Origin: CALLPQ01 sp964421675
Lineage (GTDB): Bacteria; Pseudomonadota; Alphaproteobacteria; Caulobacterales; Parvularculaceae
Length of the DNA stretch: 64,000 nucleotides
Assembly (NCBI GenBank): GCA_964421675.1
Contig: CAYQXV010000008.1
Coordinates: forward strand, 1 to 64,000
Direction: 5' to 3'
Under the pieces are notes generated by a model, which worked only from the letters and a program-made list of their open reading frames with translations, was not told the origin of the DNA and did not search any database. The translations under genes were made by a program, and so were the position numbers. Positions 8,967 to 17,653 of the stretch are shown one piece after another; positions within the stretch are counted from its first letter, which is position 1; each line of letters begins with the position of its first letter.

Positions 8967-9623
8967 ATGACCCAATCAGCCACTGATGAAACACAATATG
9001 GGCCCGAAGCGCTCGAGCAGGCCCGCAAGCTTTTTGCAGGGCCGTGTAATTTCATGCTTGGGGTTACCACAATGGAAGCCCTGCCAGAGGGCAATAGCGC
9101 AGAGATTGCATTTGCCGGACGGTCAAATGTTGGAAAGTCCTCATTACTCAATGCACTGACGGGTCGGAACGGCCTTGCGCGGTCTTCAAATACGCCGGGA
9201 CGCACCCGTGAATTGAACTTTTTCAATCTCGACGATCAACTCAAACTTGTTGACCTGCCAGGCTATGGATATGCGCGCGCCTCTCGCAAAGATGCGAAGG
9301 CCTGGACCCGGTTGACCCGGGATTATTTGCGCGGCCGCGCTGAGTTACGCCGGATTTGTGTCTTGGTGGACTCGCGCCATGGGCTCAAGCCCTCCGACAT
9401 TGAGATCGCTGATCTGCTGGATAAAAGTGCGGTTAATTATCAAATCGTTCTGACAAAGACGGATAAAATAAAACCTAGCGCTCTGGTTGATGTTTTGGCG
9501 TCGGTTCAAAAAGCAATGGCGCGCCGCCCCGCAGCCCATCCGATTATTCGGCCAACATCGGCGCAAACCGGTGAAGGGTTAGCGGATTTGCGCGCCGACC
9601 TTGCGGCACTAACAGTTTTCTAA
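8967..9623 (+). CDS. yihA: Ribosome-biogenesis GTPase EngB/YihA
   Basis: This TRAFAC-class GTPase is needed for large-subunit assembly and division in many bacteria. The 218 residues hold the G1 motif GRSNVGKSSLLNAL, G2 threonine in NTPGRTRELNFF, G3 VDLPGYGYA and G4 TKTDK, with the G5-like TSAQTGEGL near the end. The N-terminal extension TDETQYGPEALEQARKLFAG is typical of the alphaproteobacterial members. It starts 42 bases after yidC, continuing the conserved rpmH-rnpA-yidC-engB order. It is convergent with purD. Confidence 0.96.
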   Translation: MTQSATDETQYGPEALEQARKLFAGPCNFMLGVTTMEALPEGNSAEIAFAGRSNVGKSSLLNALTGRNGLARSSNTPGRTRELNFFNLDDQLKLVDLPGYGYARASRKDAKAWTRLTRDYLRGRAELRRICVLVDSRHGLKPSDIEIADLLDKSAVNYQIVLTKTDKIKPSALVDVLASVQKAMARRPAAHPIIRPTSAQTGEGLADLRADLAALTVF

Positions 9624-9652
9624 TTAATGGCCCTGCGTGCAACTGGGCAAAA

Positions 9653-10948
9653 TTATGATTGGCGCACCCGCCACCCAATATCGCGGCGACAAAATCCATC
9701 TTGCCAATTGATTTTATCGACCCCTTCATAAGCCTGGTTTATAGCTTGAGGTAAGGTTGCGCCAAGGGCAGTGACATTCAGTACACGTCCGCCATTGGCC
9801 AATAATGTTCCGTCTTGGCGGGTCGTACCTGCATGAAATGTGAAAACCCCGTCCACCGCATCTGCGGCTTCAATACCGTTAATGGGCGTTCCTTTTGCGT
9901 AGGAGCCGGGATATCCGTTTGCTGCAAGCACGACCAAAGCGGCACATTTGTCATGCCAGTCGATTGTTACATCGCCAAGCGCGCCCAATGCTGCTGCGTT
10001 CAAGATGGGCAACAGGTCTGATTTCATCAATCGCATCAAAATCTGACATTCTGGATCCCCAAAGCGAACATTATATTCGATCAGCTTTGGCCCGTCTTTT
10101 GTGATCATGAGGCCAGCAAAAAGAACGCCGGCAAAGGGCGTTTCGCGCCGCCTCATTTCGGCAAGGGTTGGTTCGATTATCGATGCCATGGTGGCGCGTT
10201 CAATTTCAGCAGAGAAAACCGGTGCGGGTGCATAGGCGCCCATGCCGCCAGTATTGGGGCCGGTATCGCCCTCGCCAACGCGCTTATGGTCTTGCGCCGC
10301 AATCATGGGCAGGGCTTTTTTGCCATCGGTTATGACAAAAAAGCTCGCCTCTTCGCCTTCCAGAAATTCTTCAATCACCAGGGTCATTCCAGCATCGCCG
10401 AAGCGTCCGTCCATCATCTCATTGATCGCGGTCTCGGCCTCTTGGCGTGAGCTTGTGATAATGACCCCTTTCCCAGCGGCAAGGCCGTCCGCCTTGATGA
10501 CATAGGGGGGATCAAACTGATCGAGCGCTGAAATTGCCTCTTGTTTGCTGGTGCAGCGTGCATATCCCGCCGTTGGTACATTCGCGGCGGTGCAGATTTC
10601 TTTCATATAGGCTTTTGAGGCTTCAAGCCGTGCCGCATTGGCATCGGGCCCAAAGCAGGCAATGCCGCGCGCGCGTAAGGCATCGCCAAGACCATCGGCC
10701 AGCGGGGCTTCGGGGCCAACCACCACCAGGTCAATCTGGTTTGCCGCTGCCTGCTCAACAATTTGTGATGTATCGCCGGGATCGCCCGCTAGGGTCGTTG
10801 TGGGAACTTTTGCGCCGGAACGGTCATAAAGTTGTTCAAGCCCTGGATTACCCGGTATAAGATAGAGATCGGACAGCTCCGGGCTTTGTGCAATTTTCCA
10901 GCCTAGAGCATGTTCGCGGCCGCCCGCACCAATTAACAGGACCTTCAC
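9653..10948 (-). CDS. purD: Phosphoribosylamine-glycine ligase
   Basis: PurD catalyses the second step of purine synthesis, ATP-dependent joining of phosphoribosylamine and glycine. The 431 residues begin with the GTG at 10948, preceded at 5 bases by a near-perfect AGGGAGG. The N-domain starts MKVLLIGAGGREHALGWK. The ATP-grasp region contains VIKADGLAAGKGVIITSS, PNTGGMGAYAPAPV and EYNVRFGDPECQILM, followed by the C-domain with FHAGTT and NGGRVLNVTALG. Length and motifs are normal. It runs divergently from the Pro-Glu-rich protein gene, across 176 bases. Confidence 0.97.
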   Translation of the reverse strand: MKVLLIGAGGREHALGWKIAQSPELSDLYLIPGNPGLEQLYDRSGAKVPTTTLAGDPGDTSQIVEQAAANQIDLVVVGPEAPLADGLGDALRARGIACFGPDANAARLEASKAYMKEICTAANVPTAGYARCTSKQEAISALDQFDPPYVIKADGLAAGKGVIITSSRQEAETAINEMMDGRFGDAGMTLVIEEFLEGEEASFFVITDGKKALPMIAAQDHKRVGEGDTGPNTGGMGAYAPAPVFSAEIERATMASIIEPTLAEMRRRETPFAGVLFAGLMITKDGPKLIEYNVRFGDPECQILMRLMKSDLLPILNAAALGALGDVTIDWHDKCAALVVLAANGYPGSYAKGTPINGIEAADAVDGVFTFHAGTTRQDGTLLANGGRVLNVTALGATLPQAINQAYEGVDKINWQDGFCRRDIGWRVRQS

Positions 10949-11124
10949 GTGGACCTCCCTTTGCGATTTTCTGATCTGGGTACTGTACTGCGTTTAGGGC
11001 GCACGCCGGTTTCGATCAACAGACTAGTTTCCCAGTTGTGGCTATTTTCACGTTCCCTCATACTGGCTTTCAATCGGGCTGAAATTTGTGGCCAATGTGT
11101 AGGAAAAGGCGTTAAGAACCACCG

Positions 11125-13098
11125 GTGAATAAACGATCTTTCCCCAGTCCGAAGGCGTCGCGTAAACGAGCTGACCCAAAAGCGCCAGTTGGCGATCTTC
11201 CGGTCATGCCCGCGAATGCGCCCGCTTATGCGCAAGACGGAAAGATGCCAGCCTTGGGGGAGCATGCCGATTGGGCTTTGTCCAACCCAGTTTTAGATCC
11301 AAAGCGATGGCGCAATCGGTCGATATTGTTCGCGATATTACCGCGTCCAATAAAGGGTTTAATAAATTCATTCCTAAATCGCTGTCGGCGCGCCGAGACG
11401 GCTGTTCTGGAACGATTTGCATCGACCGAACGAAAACGCCACTTTTCCGCAATGACCCTCGCAATTTTGCTGAATTTTGCCTTGCTGTCATCAATGGCGC
11501 TGTTTGGGAAATTTCGTATTTTTATCCCAAATGCACCGCCAAGTACGGTCAATATTTCGTTGGTCAGTCAGGCGGCCGATCCAATCTATCCAACGTTGCG
11601 TGATCCATCGGTCTCTTTGGAGCCTGAACCGACGCCGGAGGAGCCGGAAATAATACCGGAAATTGAACCTGAGCCAGAACCTGAGCCTGAGCCTGAGCCA
11701 GTCGAACCCGAGCCAGAACCAGAGCCTGTTGAACCTGAACCGGAGCCAGAACCCGTCGAGCCGGAACCTGAACCTGAGCCCGAGCCAGAACCGGTCGAGC
11801 CAGAGCCGGAACCAGAGCCAGAGCCAGAGCCNNNNNNNNNNNNNNNNNNNNNNNNNNNNNNNNNNNNNNNNNNNNNNNNNNNNNNNNNNNNNNNNNNNNN
11901 NNNNNNNNNNNNNNNNNNNNNNNNNNNNNNNGAGCCTGAGCCTGAACCGGAAGAGGCACAAACGCCGCCGGAGCTAGATCTTCTGGCTGACGATACATTC
12001 GATGCGCCAGCGCCAGAAGAACCGGAGCCATTCATCCCTGAGCCGGTTGTCGAGCAAATCGAAGTTACCGAGGACCCGCTCGAGGATTTGCCTCTCGAGG
12101 AAGAGGTTGCACCGCTCGAGCCTGAACCCGTGATCGACCCACAAACGCCGGCAGAAGACGAGCCGCCCCTTGAAGTTATTGGGGACGAGGCAGTCGATGA
12201 ACTCGTTGTCGATGCCCGTGATAGCGCTGAGATAGCTGACGATATTCTCCTTACCGAAGATCAATTGGATGGCGAAGATGAAGAGGAAGAAGAGGCGGGT
12301 ACGGATCAACCTCTTGCCGCGGCGGAGGTACTTGATCCGACAGATATTTTGCGCGGTCTTCAACAACGCAATACCAATCAAGGTAATGCGGCCATTGTGA
12401 CCGGTGATGATGCGTTTGACGTCGAGCCGGTTTTTGGCTCACGCGCGGGCCGCCTTGCAGGTGCACGGTCGCGTTTGCCGATCGTGGAATTGCCGCAAAT
12501 TGAAGGTCAGGGGTCGGCCCCGGGGGCAGTTGCTGGTGCCTCAGGTGTGGTTGCCATTTTCTGTGAAGAGCAGTTTAGCGACCCGAACAAAATTGCCGAA
12601 TGTGCGGGGCGCGTCCAAATTCTGTCGGGCTGGCGTCCAGGCGATAGCGGTGAGGATTATTCAAGAGCCGTTGAGTTAATTCGCGAAGCTCAACGACGCG
12701 GCCGCGGCAATCAACCGGATTATGTTCCAGGCACGGGTCGTTTTAGCGGGACTGGCGAAGGTGTCGTCGATGATCCCCTATTTGGTCCTATTGATAATAC
12801 CTTCCTGGATACGTTTGCACGGCGCAATCGCAATAATAATCTTGATAAGGCCGATAATGCGCGCGCCGATAATGGTATAAATAGAGGACTTGCAGAGGTA
12901 GGTGATCCGCTCGCGACATCGGTCAATGCTGCAGAAAACGGTATTGATATCGGACCGGGCCCACTAGGGCGCACAGCGGTGGAGCCACCAAGCGAAACCA
13001 TTCGGGATGTGCGTAAATTTGAGCGAGAACAGCGCAGACTGGAAGAATTACGCCGCGAGGCTGAACGTGAAAACCGTAAAAATGGTGACGGCCAGTAA
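11125..13098 (+). CDS. Pro-Glu-rich single-pass membrane protein (TonB/TolA-like), interrupted by assembly gap
   Basis: I do not recognise a named family. The protein has a basic cytoplasmic N-terminus of about 110 residues and one membrane segment (AMTLAILLNFALLSSMALFG). A long run of alternating EP and VEP units (from about residue 170) follows, broken by 100 N at 11832-11931, then an acidic linker. The C-terminal part of about 200 residues contains two cysteines in IFCEEQFSDPNKIAECAGR and a charged helix at the end. The arrangement resembles TonB and TolA, in which Pro-Glu segments span the periplasm, but no TonB_C domain is obvious. The frame stays open on both sides of the gap, though the true repeat length is unknown. 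The start is a GTG without a clear ribosome site and is uncertain. It lies 45 bases before xseA. Confidence 0.75.
   Translation: MNKRSFPSPKASRKRADPKAPVGDLPVMPANAPAYAQDGKMPALGEHADWALSNPVLDPKRWRNRSILFAILPRPIKGLINSFLNRCRRAETAVLERFASTERKRHFSAMTLAILLNFALLSSMALFGKFRIFIPNAPPSTVNISLVSQAADPIYPTLRDPSVSLEPEPTPEEPEIIPEIEPEPEPEPEPEPVEPEPEPEPVEPEPEPEPVEPEPEPEPEPEPVEPEPEPEPEPEXXXXXXXXXXXXXXXXXXXXXXXXXXXXXXXXXXEPEPEPEEAQTPPELDLLADDTFDAPAPEEPEPFIPEPVVEQIEVTEDPLEDLPLEEEVAPLEPEPVIDPQTPAEDEPPLEVIGDEAVDELVVDARDSAEIADDILLTEDQLDGEDEEEEEAGTDQPLAAAEVLDPTDILRGLQQRNTNQGNAAIVTGDDAFDVEPVFGSRAGRLAGARSRLPIVELPQIEGQGSAPGAVAGASGVVAIFCEEQFSDPNKIAECAGRVQILSGWRPGDSGEDYSRAVELIREAQRRGRGNQPDYVPGTGRFSGTGEGVVDDPLFGPIDNTFLDTFARRNRNNNLDKADNARADNGINRGLAEVGDPLATSVNAAENGIDIGPGPLGRTAVEPPSETIRDVRKFEREQRRLEELRREAERENRKNGDGQ
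11832..11931. other. Assembly gap (100 N) inside the Pro-Glu repeat
   Basis: Exactly 100 unknown bases. The flanks are GAG/CCA/GAG/CCT repeats on both sides, so this is a placeholder where a coding tandem repeat could not be assembled. Real size is unknown. Confidence 0.98.
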
Positions 13099-13143
13099 TG
13101 GGCGTGCGCATTTGTCTTTTTATGCGAGTTGAAAACCCTTGTC

Positions 13144-14742
13144 ATGAGTGACCAACCCAGCAATTTACACGAATATTCCGTATCGGAACTTTCAGGGAAA
13201 GTGAAAAACCTGATTGAGGATAATTTTTCGCTGGTTCGGGTGCGCGGTGAGTTGGGCCGGGTTACGCGGGCGGGGTCGGGGCATGTCTATCTTGATCTCA
13301 AAGATGACCGTGCGGTTGTGAACGGTGTCATCTGGAAGGGCAATGCAGCGCGGCTGAAGATTGACCCTGAACAGGGCATGGAGATTGTTGCAACGGGCCG
13401 AATGACGACCTTTGCCGGACAGTCTCGTTATCAACTGGTTATTGATAGTCTCGAACCTGCCGGTGTCGGCGCTTTGATGGCTCTGTTTGAAGAGCGCAAA
13501 AAAAGATTAGCGTCAGAAGGGTTGTTCGATCCGGAGCGTAAGCAGGAAATTCCGTTTATGCCGGCGACGATTGGTGTTGTGACTTCGCCAACCGGGGCGG
13601 TGATCCGCGATATTTTGCACCGTCTTCGCGAGCGCTGCCCGAGCCATGTGCTTGTCTGGCCGACACTCGTGCAAGGCAAAGAGGCGGAGCGGCAGATTGT
13701 TGCAGCGATAAACGGGTTCAATCAGATTGATGGATCGTCAACGGTGCCCCGTCCCGATGTTTTGATTGTTGCGCGCGGTGGTGGCTCGCTTGAAGATCTC
13801 TGGTGTTTTAATGAGGAAGGCGTAGCGCGTGCGGCCGCAGCCAGTAAAATCCCGGTTATCTCTGCGGTCGGTCATGAGACCGACACGACCTTGATTGATT
13901 TTGTCGCTGATCGGCGCGCTCCAACGCCAACCGCTGCGGCGGAGATGGCAAGTCCGGTGCACCGGGAATTGCGCTCAGAGCTTTTAAACAAAGAACGCCG
14001 ACTGATCGATGCCAATGGCCGCATCATTGAAAATGCCCATTCGGCATTACGCGCGGCGGTGCGGGGTTTGGGGCGCCCGGAAGATGTATTGGGGAGTAAT
14101 ACGCAAAAGTTGGATCGAGCGAGCGATCGCTTATTGTCGGGCATTCGCGCGCGCTTGCAAAAAGTTGAGCAGGGGTTCGCGCACGCCAATGCGCGCTTTG
14201 GCCCGTCAGTATTGTCATCCGGATTTCAGGAACGAGAAAACCGGCTTTCTCGGGCAACAGTCAGTATGCGTACCGCTTCGCATCGCACCCTAGAGCGCCG
14301 CCTTGACAGACTGGGGGGCTTGCGCCTGAACCGGGCAACGCTTGAGACGCAATTATCGTCACAATCGAACCGGTTGCAGATTACACGCGAGCGTTTTGCC
14401 AATGTCGCCAGGCAAGATGTGAAACGCAATCAGGTTAAGCTGGATGGATTGGCAAAATTGCTTTCAAGTCTTTCGCATCGCAGTGTTTTGGCGCGCGGCT
14501 TTGCGTTGGTGCACGATGATGCAGGCGCGCTTGTGCGCAGCGTGAAAACGCTAAAGAACGGCCAGCCCGGCGCGGTGGAGTTTGCCGATGGCAAAGTCGA
14601 TGTTACCTTTGGCAAACACGGCGCACCCGCGCGGCCGTCAAACCCCAAAACTGAGGGCGCCGCTAAAACCTCTAAGCAAGCCAAAACCCCAAAGCATATG
14701 AGTTCAGAAAAACCTGCGACGCAAAAAACGCTGTTTGACTAA
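13144..14742 (+). CDS. xseA: Exodeoxyribonuclease VII large subunit
   Basis: XseA, with XseB, degrades single-stranded DNA from either end. The product begins MSDQPSNLHEYSVSELSGKV. It has an N-terminal OB-fold (about residues 10-110) and a catalytic domain with GVVTSPTGAVIRDILHRL, ARGGGSLEDLWCFN and SAVGHETDTTLIDFVAD. A long coiled-coil region and a C-terminal beta domain follow. The last 35 residues are a Lys, Ala and Pro-rich tail ending QKTLFD, which fits a QxxLF sliding-clamp-binding peptide (inference). I prefer the ATG at 13144. A TTG at 13129 would add five residues. XseB is not adjacent. Confidence 0.96.
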   Translation: MSDQPSNLHEYSVSELSGKVKNLIEDNFSLVRVRGELGRVTRAGSGHVYLDLKDDRAVVNGVIWKGNAARLKIDPEQGMEIVATGRMTTFAGQSRYQLVIDSLEPAGVGALMALFEERKKRLASEGLFDPERKQEIPFMPATIGVVTSPTGAVIRDILHRLRERCPSHVLVWPTLVQGKEAERQIVAAINGFNQIDGSSTVPRPDVLIVARGGGSLEDLWCFNEEGVARAAAASKIPVISAVGHETDTTLIDFVADRRAPTPTAAAEMASPVHRELRSELLNKERRLIDANGRIIENAHSALRAAVRGLGRPEDVLGSNTQKLDRASDRLLSGIRARLQKVEQGFAHANARFGPSVLSSGFQERENRLSRATVSMRTASHRTLERRLDRLGGLRLNRATLETQLSSQSNRLQITRERFANVARQDVKRNQVKLDGLAKLLSSLSHRSVLARGFALVHDDAGALVRSVKTLKNGQPGAVEFADGKVDVTFGKHGAPARPSNPKTEGAAKTSKQAKTPKHMSSEKPATQKTLFD

Positions 14743-14762
14743 AGTCTTTCCGACTAACATCA

Positions 14763-14774
14763 CACCAATTGGTG
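14763..14774. repeat. 12-base palindrome between convergent stops
   Basis: CACCAATTGGTG is a perfect palindrome in the 33 bases between the xseA stop and the stop of the convergent M28 peptidase gene. There is no T-run, so it is not a typical terminator. Function is unknown. Confidence 0.4.
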
Positions 14775-14775
14775 A

Positions 14776-16179
14776 TTACTCACCAAAGCTGCCCGCAGCA
14801 CCCGGGAACACAACCGGGCTTTCGGTGCCATCCTTGGCAACCGATGCAACTCCAAAATAATAATTATCAATGACGATATTTTTCAGAGTGAATTCTTCAA
14901 CGTCCCCAACAAATCTTGACCATTGCCATTGATTGCTATCGGTCAAGCGCCAATAGACTTTGTACCCTTGGAGATTGCGTGCCGCTTTACCCGTGGGCCG
15001 GGTCCACTTCAAGGTCGTTGAAGGTTGTACAGCGCCTTCAATTTGTACATTTGCCGGGAAGGGCGGTGCCCAAGCTGCAGAAGCGAGGGTGACAATGTTT
15101 AATGCGGTGAGTTTGCGTGCATAGTCTGCATCGACACCGTCCAGCGTATCCCCATAGGTGATCCCGTCTTCGGTTCGAAGGTCTTGGTGCTGGCGGTCAT
15201 AGTGCTCATGGGTTTCCATGATCCGCACACCGGGAATTCCAGCCTCATTAAACGGGCGATGATGGCCGCCCCGTCCAAATCTGTCGAGGCGATAAATCAT
15301 CATGACATCGAGGTTCGGAATATATTGATCGGCTAGCCTATCGATATATCGCGCCAGATTGCGGGACGGGCTATCGACCTCGCCGCCGGTAAAGCGGCGA
15401 ATGCGCGCCTCTTGCGGGGTCTCGGTTGCGCGTGTGCCTTCGGAAAAGACGCGGGCAACCGTATTATCGGTGACGCCATCAATGCCAGTAATATTGCTGA
15501 TCATATCATTATTGAGGACGCCTTTAATCCGCCAGCCCTCTTCTTTCGCCCATTTGGCTAAAATTTGCCCGCCAAACAGACCCTGTTCCTCACCAGATAG
15601 TCCGGCATAAACAATGGTGCTCGGAAATTCATATTGTGAAAGAACACGGGCCGCTTCAATGGTGCCAGCAAGACCGGATGCGTTATCATTCGCACCGGGA
15701 CTGTCGGAAGTGCCGTCCAGCGGATCGGAAACGCGGCTGTCAATATCGCCAGACATCATGATCACGCGGTCTCGATCCCGTTTGCCCCATTGAATGGCAA
15801 CCACATTGACAACTTCGGTACGCTCAGGAATTCGGCGTTCACCTTCAACAAAATCACTGACAGTTATGACCTCAAGGCAGCCCCCGCATTCCTTGGAAAT
15901 TTTATTGAATTCTTCTTCGACCCAGCGTCTGGCTGCCCCAATGCCGCGGGTTTGTGATTTTGTATCAGAGAGCGTGTGACGCGTTCCAAAATTGGCAAGA
16001 GTTTCTATGTCCTGATAAATCCGTTCTGCAGAAACTGCTTCAACCTGATCATGCAGGCGCGAATCATCGTTGGATTGGGCGTTAATAGGCAGGGTGCTCG
16101 CCGCTATCGAAATAGAAACAGCGAGAATAGAGCGGTTCATTTTTGTGATGAAATCACACTTGTGAGTCGGTGAACGCAT
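14776..16179 (-). CDS. Secreted M28-family metallopeptidase with C-terminal fibronectin type III domain
   Basis: This is a zinc aminopeptidase-like enzyme of family M28, probably exported. I start it at the ATG at 16179, preceded by GGAGG at 7 bases. A short basic lead leads into a signal peptide (MNRSILAVSISIAASTLPINAQS). Zinc and catalytic regions are visible: the bridging Asp region SPGANDNASGLAGTIEAA, the Glu-Glu pair in YAGLSGEEQGLFGG, and the downstream ligand region GGHHRPFNEAGIPGVRI. The last 90 residues (about 375-467) look like a fibronectin type III module, with PPFPANVQIEG, TTLKWTRP and YKVYWRL. The module may help substrate or surface binding. It is divergent from the ompA-like gene. 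Confidence 0.88.
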   Translation of the reverse strand: MRSPTHKCDFITKMNRSILAVSISIAASTLPINAQSNDDSRLHDQVEAVSAERIYQDIETLANFGTRHTLSDTKSQTRGIGAARRWVEEEFNKISKECGGCLEVITVSDFVEGERRIPERTEVVNVVAIQWGKRDRDRVIMMSGDIDSRVSDPLDGTSDSPGANDNASGLAGTIEAARVLSQYEFPSTIVYAGLSGEEQGLFGGQILAKWAKEEGWRIKGVLNNDMISNITGIDGVTDNTVARVFSEGTRATETPQEARIRRFTGGEVDSPSRNLARYIDRLADQYIPNLDVMMIYRLDRFGRGGHHRPFNEAGIPGVRIMETHEHYDRQHQDLRTEDGITYGDTLDGVDADYARKLTALNIVTLASAAWAPPFPANVQIEGAVQPSTTLKWTRPTGKAARNLQGYKVYWRLTDSNQWQWSRFVGDVEEFTLKNIVIDNYYFGVASVAKDGTESPVVFPGAAGSFGE

Positions 16180-16485
16180 GGGGTGACCTCCATTGGGTGC
16201 GGCTTGCACTAGGTCTATCCCAAGATCGGGGGAAAACAACAGACGATTAGACGATTTCACCTCAAAAAGAGCAAAGTTCTCTAAAGAGAAGTTAATCATT
16301 TGTTACAATGCGATGCTCTATTGCAACAGCTCCACCTTTAAGCGTGTACCGGAACGGGATTCGGAAAAAAAACCACTGTATCTCCTCTCCTAAACCCGCT
16401 AGGGATTGTGAAACATCAGCTTTTTGTGGGCATGGCGTCCCGCGTCTAATTTGACTATACTTTTGTAAACCCTAGGAGGGGACAA
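16180..16485. promoter_or_regulatory. Divergent intergenic region with candidate ompA-like promoter
   Basis: These 306 bases separate the M28 gene (minus) from the OmpA-like gene (plus). TATACT at 16456-16461 is a good -10 box. No convincing -35 lies 16-18 bases upstream. The very strong ribosome site AGGAGGGG sits just before the ATG at 16486, as expected for an abundant outer-membrane protein. Nothing else coding is seen. Confidence 0.4.
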
Positions 16486-17529
16486 ATGAAATTGAAATCA
16501 TTGCTTTTTGCTGGCGCTGCCGCCGTTATTGGTACTGCTGGTGCTCAGGCTCAGACCTATCAGGGCCTTTATGGCTCGATCGGTGCTGGTCTTACAGAAA
16601 TTCTCGAAGATCGCGATTTTGAAACACCAGGTGAGGGTCTTGTCACCCCTGTTGATTCAGAACTCGATTATGATGATGGCATCGGCGTTTCTTCAGCGAT
16701 TGGCTATGCCTTTGGCAATGGGTTTCGCTCAGAGCTAGAATTTACATATCGTCAAAATGATGCACGTTTTGTAGCGCCAGATTTCGTCAATGGCCAACTT
16801 GGCGGCTTTTCAGGGTTCCCTGCATCAGGGCTCACCGGTGAAGCGAAATCTTACGGATTCATGGCCAATCTGCTTTATGATTTCCATCAGATTAAACAAA
16901 ACAACAGCAAGTTGCCGATCACACCTTATATTGGTGGCGGTGTTGGTGCTTTGATTGCTGACATCGAAATTGCAGCGAGCAACCCATCTGCAATTAACGG
17001 CCTTACNNNNNNNNNNNNNNNNNNNNNNNNNNNNNNNNNNNNNNNNNNNNNNNNNNNNNNNNNNNNNNNNNNNNNNNNNNNNNNNNNNNNNNNNNNNNNN
17101 NNNNNNTATAAAGATTGCTGGGATGGTTCATCAGTTCCACGGACATCTTCTTGCCCACCACAGATTGAAGAAGAAACATCTGAGACACCAGATCCAATTC
17201 AGACAATTGTTTATTTTGATTTTGACAAATCAAATCTGACACCAGAAGCATCCAGTTTGATCCGTGAAGCGGTATCTCGTGCTCGTCAATTTGATGTTGA
17301 GCGTGTTCGCGTTGTTGGTAATACGGACACATCAGGGTCTTCTGCTTATAACCAAGCGCTTTCAGAGCGTCGTGCACGTGTTGTACGTGATGCGTTGGTT
17401 GCTGAAGGTATTCCAGCTGGCATCATTAGCAGCCAGTCACTTGGTGAAAGTAGCCCAGCTAAATCGACACCTGACGGGACTCGTGAGCCTCTCAACCGTC
17501 GTACAGAAATTACGATTTTGTTTGAATAA
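16486..17529 (+). CDS. OmpA-family outer membrane protein (interrupted by assembly gap)
   Basis: This is an outer-membrane beta-barrel protein with a periplasmic peptidoglycan-binding domain. A signal peptide (MKLKSLLFAGAAAVIGTAGAQA) precedes an N-terminal OmpA/opacity-type barrel (about residues 23-175) with aromatic-ending strands such as GFRSELEFTYRQND. A 100 N gap (17007-17106) follows. The C-terminal OmpA domain carries VYFDFDKSNLTPEA, VVGNTDTSGSSAYNQALSERRA and EPLNRRTEITI. The conserved Asp and Arg that bind meso-diaminopimelate are present in the usual context (NTDTSG, LSERRA). The residues before that domain include two cysteines (YKDCWDG, SSCPP). The ribosome site is strong and a terminator follows. 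The true length is unknown because of the gap, though both sides are in frame. Confidence 0.92.
   Translation: MKLKSLLFAGAAAVIGTAGAQAQTYQGLYGSIGAGLTEILEDRDFETPGEGLVTPVDSELDYDDGIGVSSAIGYAFGNGFRSELEFTYRQNDARFVAPDFVNGQLGGFSGFPASGLTGEAKSYGFMANLLYDFHQIKQNNSKLPITPYIGGGVGALIADIEIAASNPSAINGLXXXXXXXXXXXXXXXXXXXXXXXXXXXXXXXXXXYKDCWDGSSVPRTSSCPPQIEEETSETPDPIQTIVYFDFDKSNLTPEASSLIREAVSRARQFDVERVRVVGNTDTSGSSAYNQALSERRARVVRDALVAEGIPAGIISSQSLGESSPAKSTPDGTREPLNRRTEITILFE
17007..17106. other. Assembly gap (100 N) inside the OmpA-like gene
   Basis: Exactly 100 unknown bases between the end of the beta-barrel and the linker before the OmpA C-terminal domain. This is a placeholder and the true length is unknown. 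Confidence 0.98.
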
Positions 17530-17554
17530 TCGAACAGATCGAAAATTGACTAGA

Positions 17555-17586
17555 AAAACGCCCGGCATTTGCCGGGCGTTTTTGTT
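17555..17586 (+). terminator. Rho-independent terminator of the OmpA-like gene
   Basis: AACGCCCGGC, loop ATTT and GCCGGGCGTT form a perfect 10-bp stem followed by TTTTG. This is a textbook intrinsic terminator, 25 bases after the stop codon. Confidence 0.93.
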
Positions 17587-17653
17587 TTGCGAAATTGATT
17601 TTATTTGATGGGAATGCTCGCCAAGCGTGATTTGTCGCGCCGGCCCGCGAGGG

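Noticed and set aside
11491..12035. Minus-strand open frames of more than 140 codons across the Pro-Glu repeat, reading GSGSGS or Leu-Trp/Arg repeats
   Set aside because: They are antisense shadows of a GC-periodic repeat. The plus frame has a membrane helix and an open frame on both sides of the gap.
16180..16299. Upstream extension of the M28 peptidase
   Set aside because: It would bury the signal peptide. The ATG at 16179 has a strong GGAGG.
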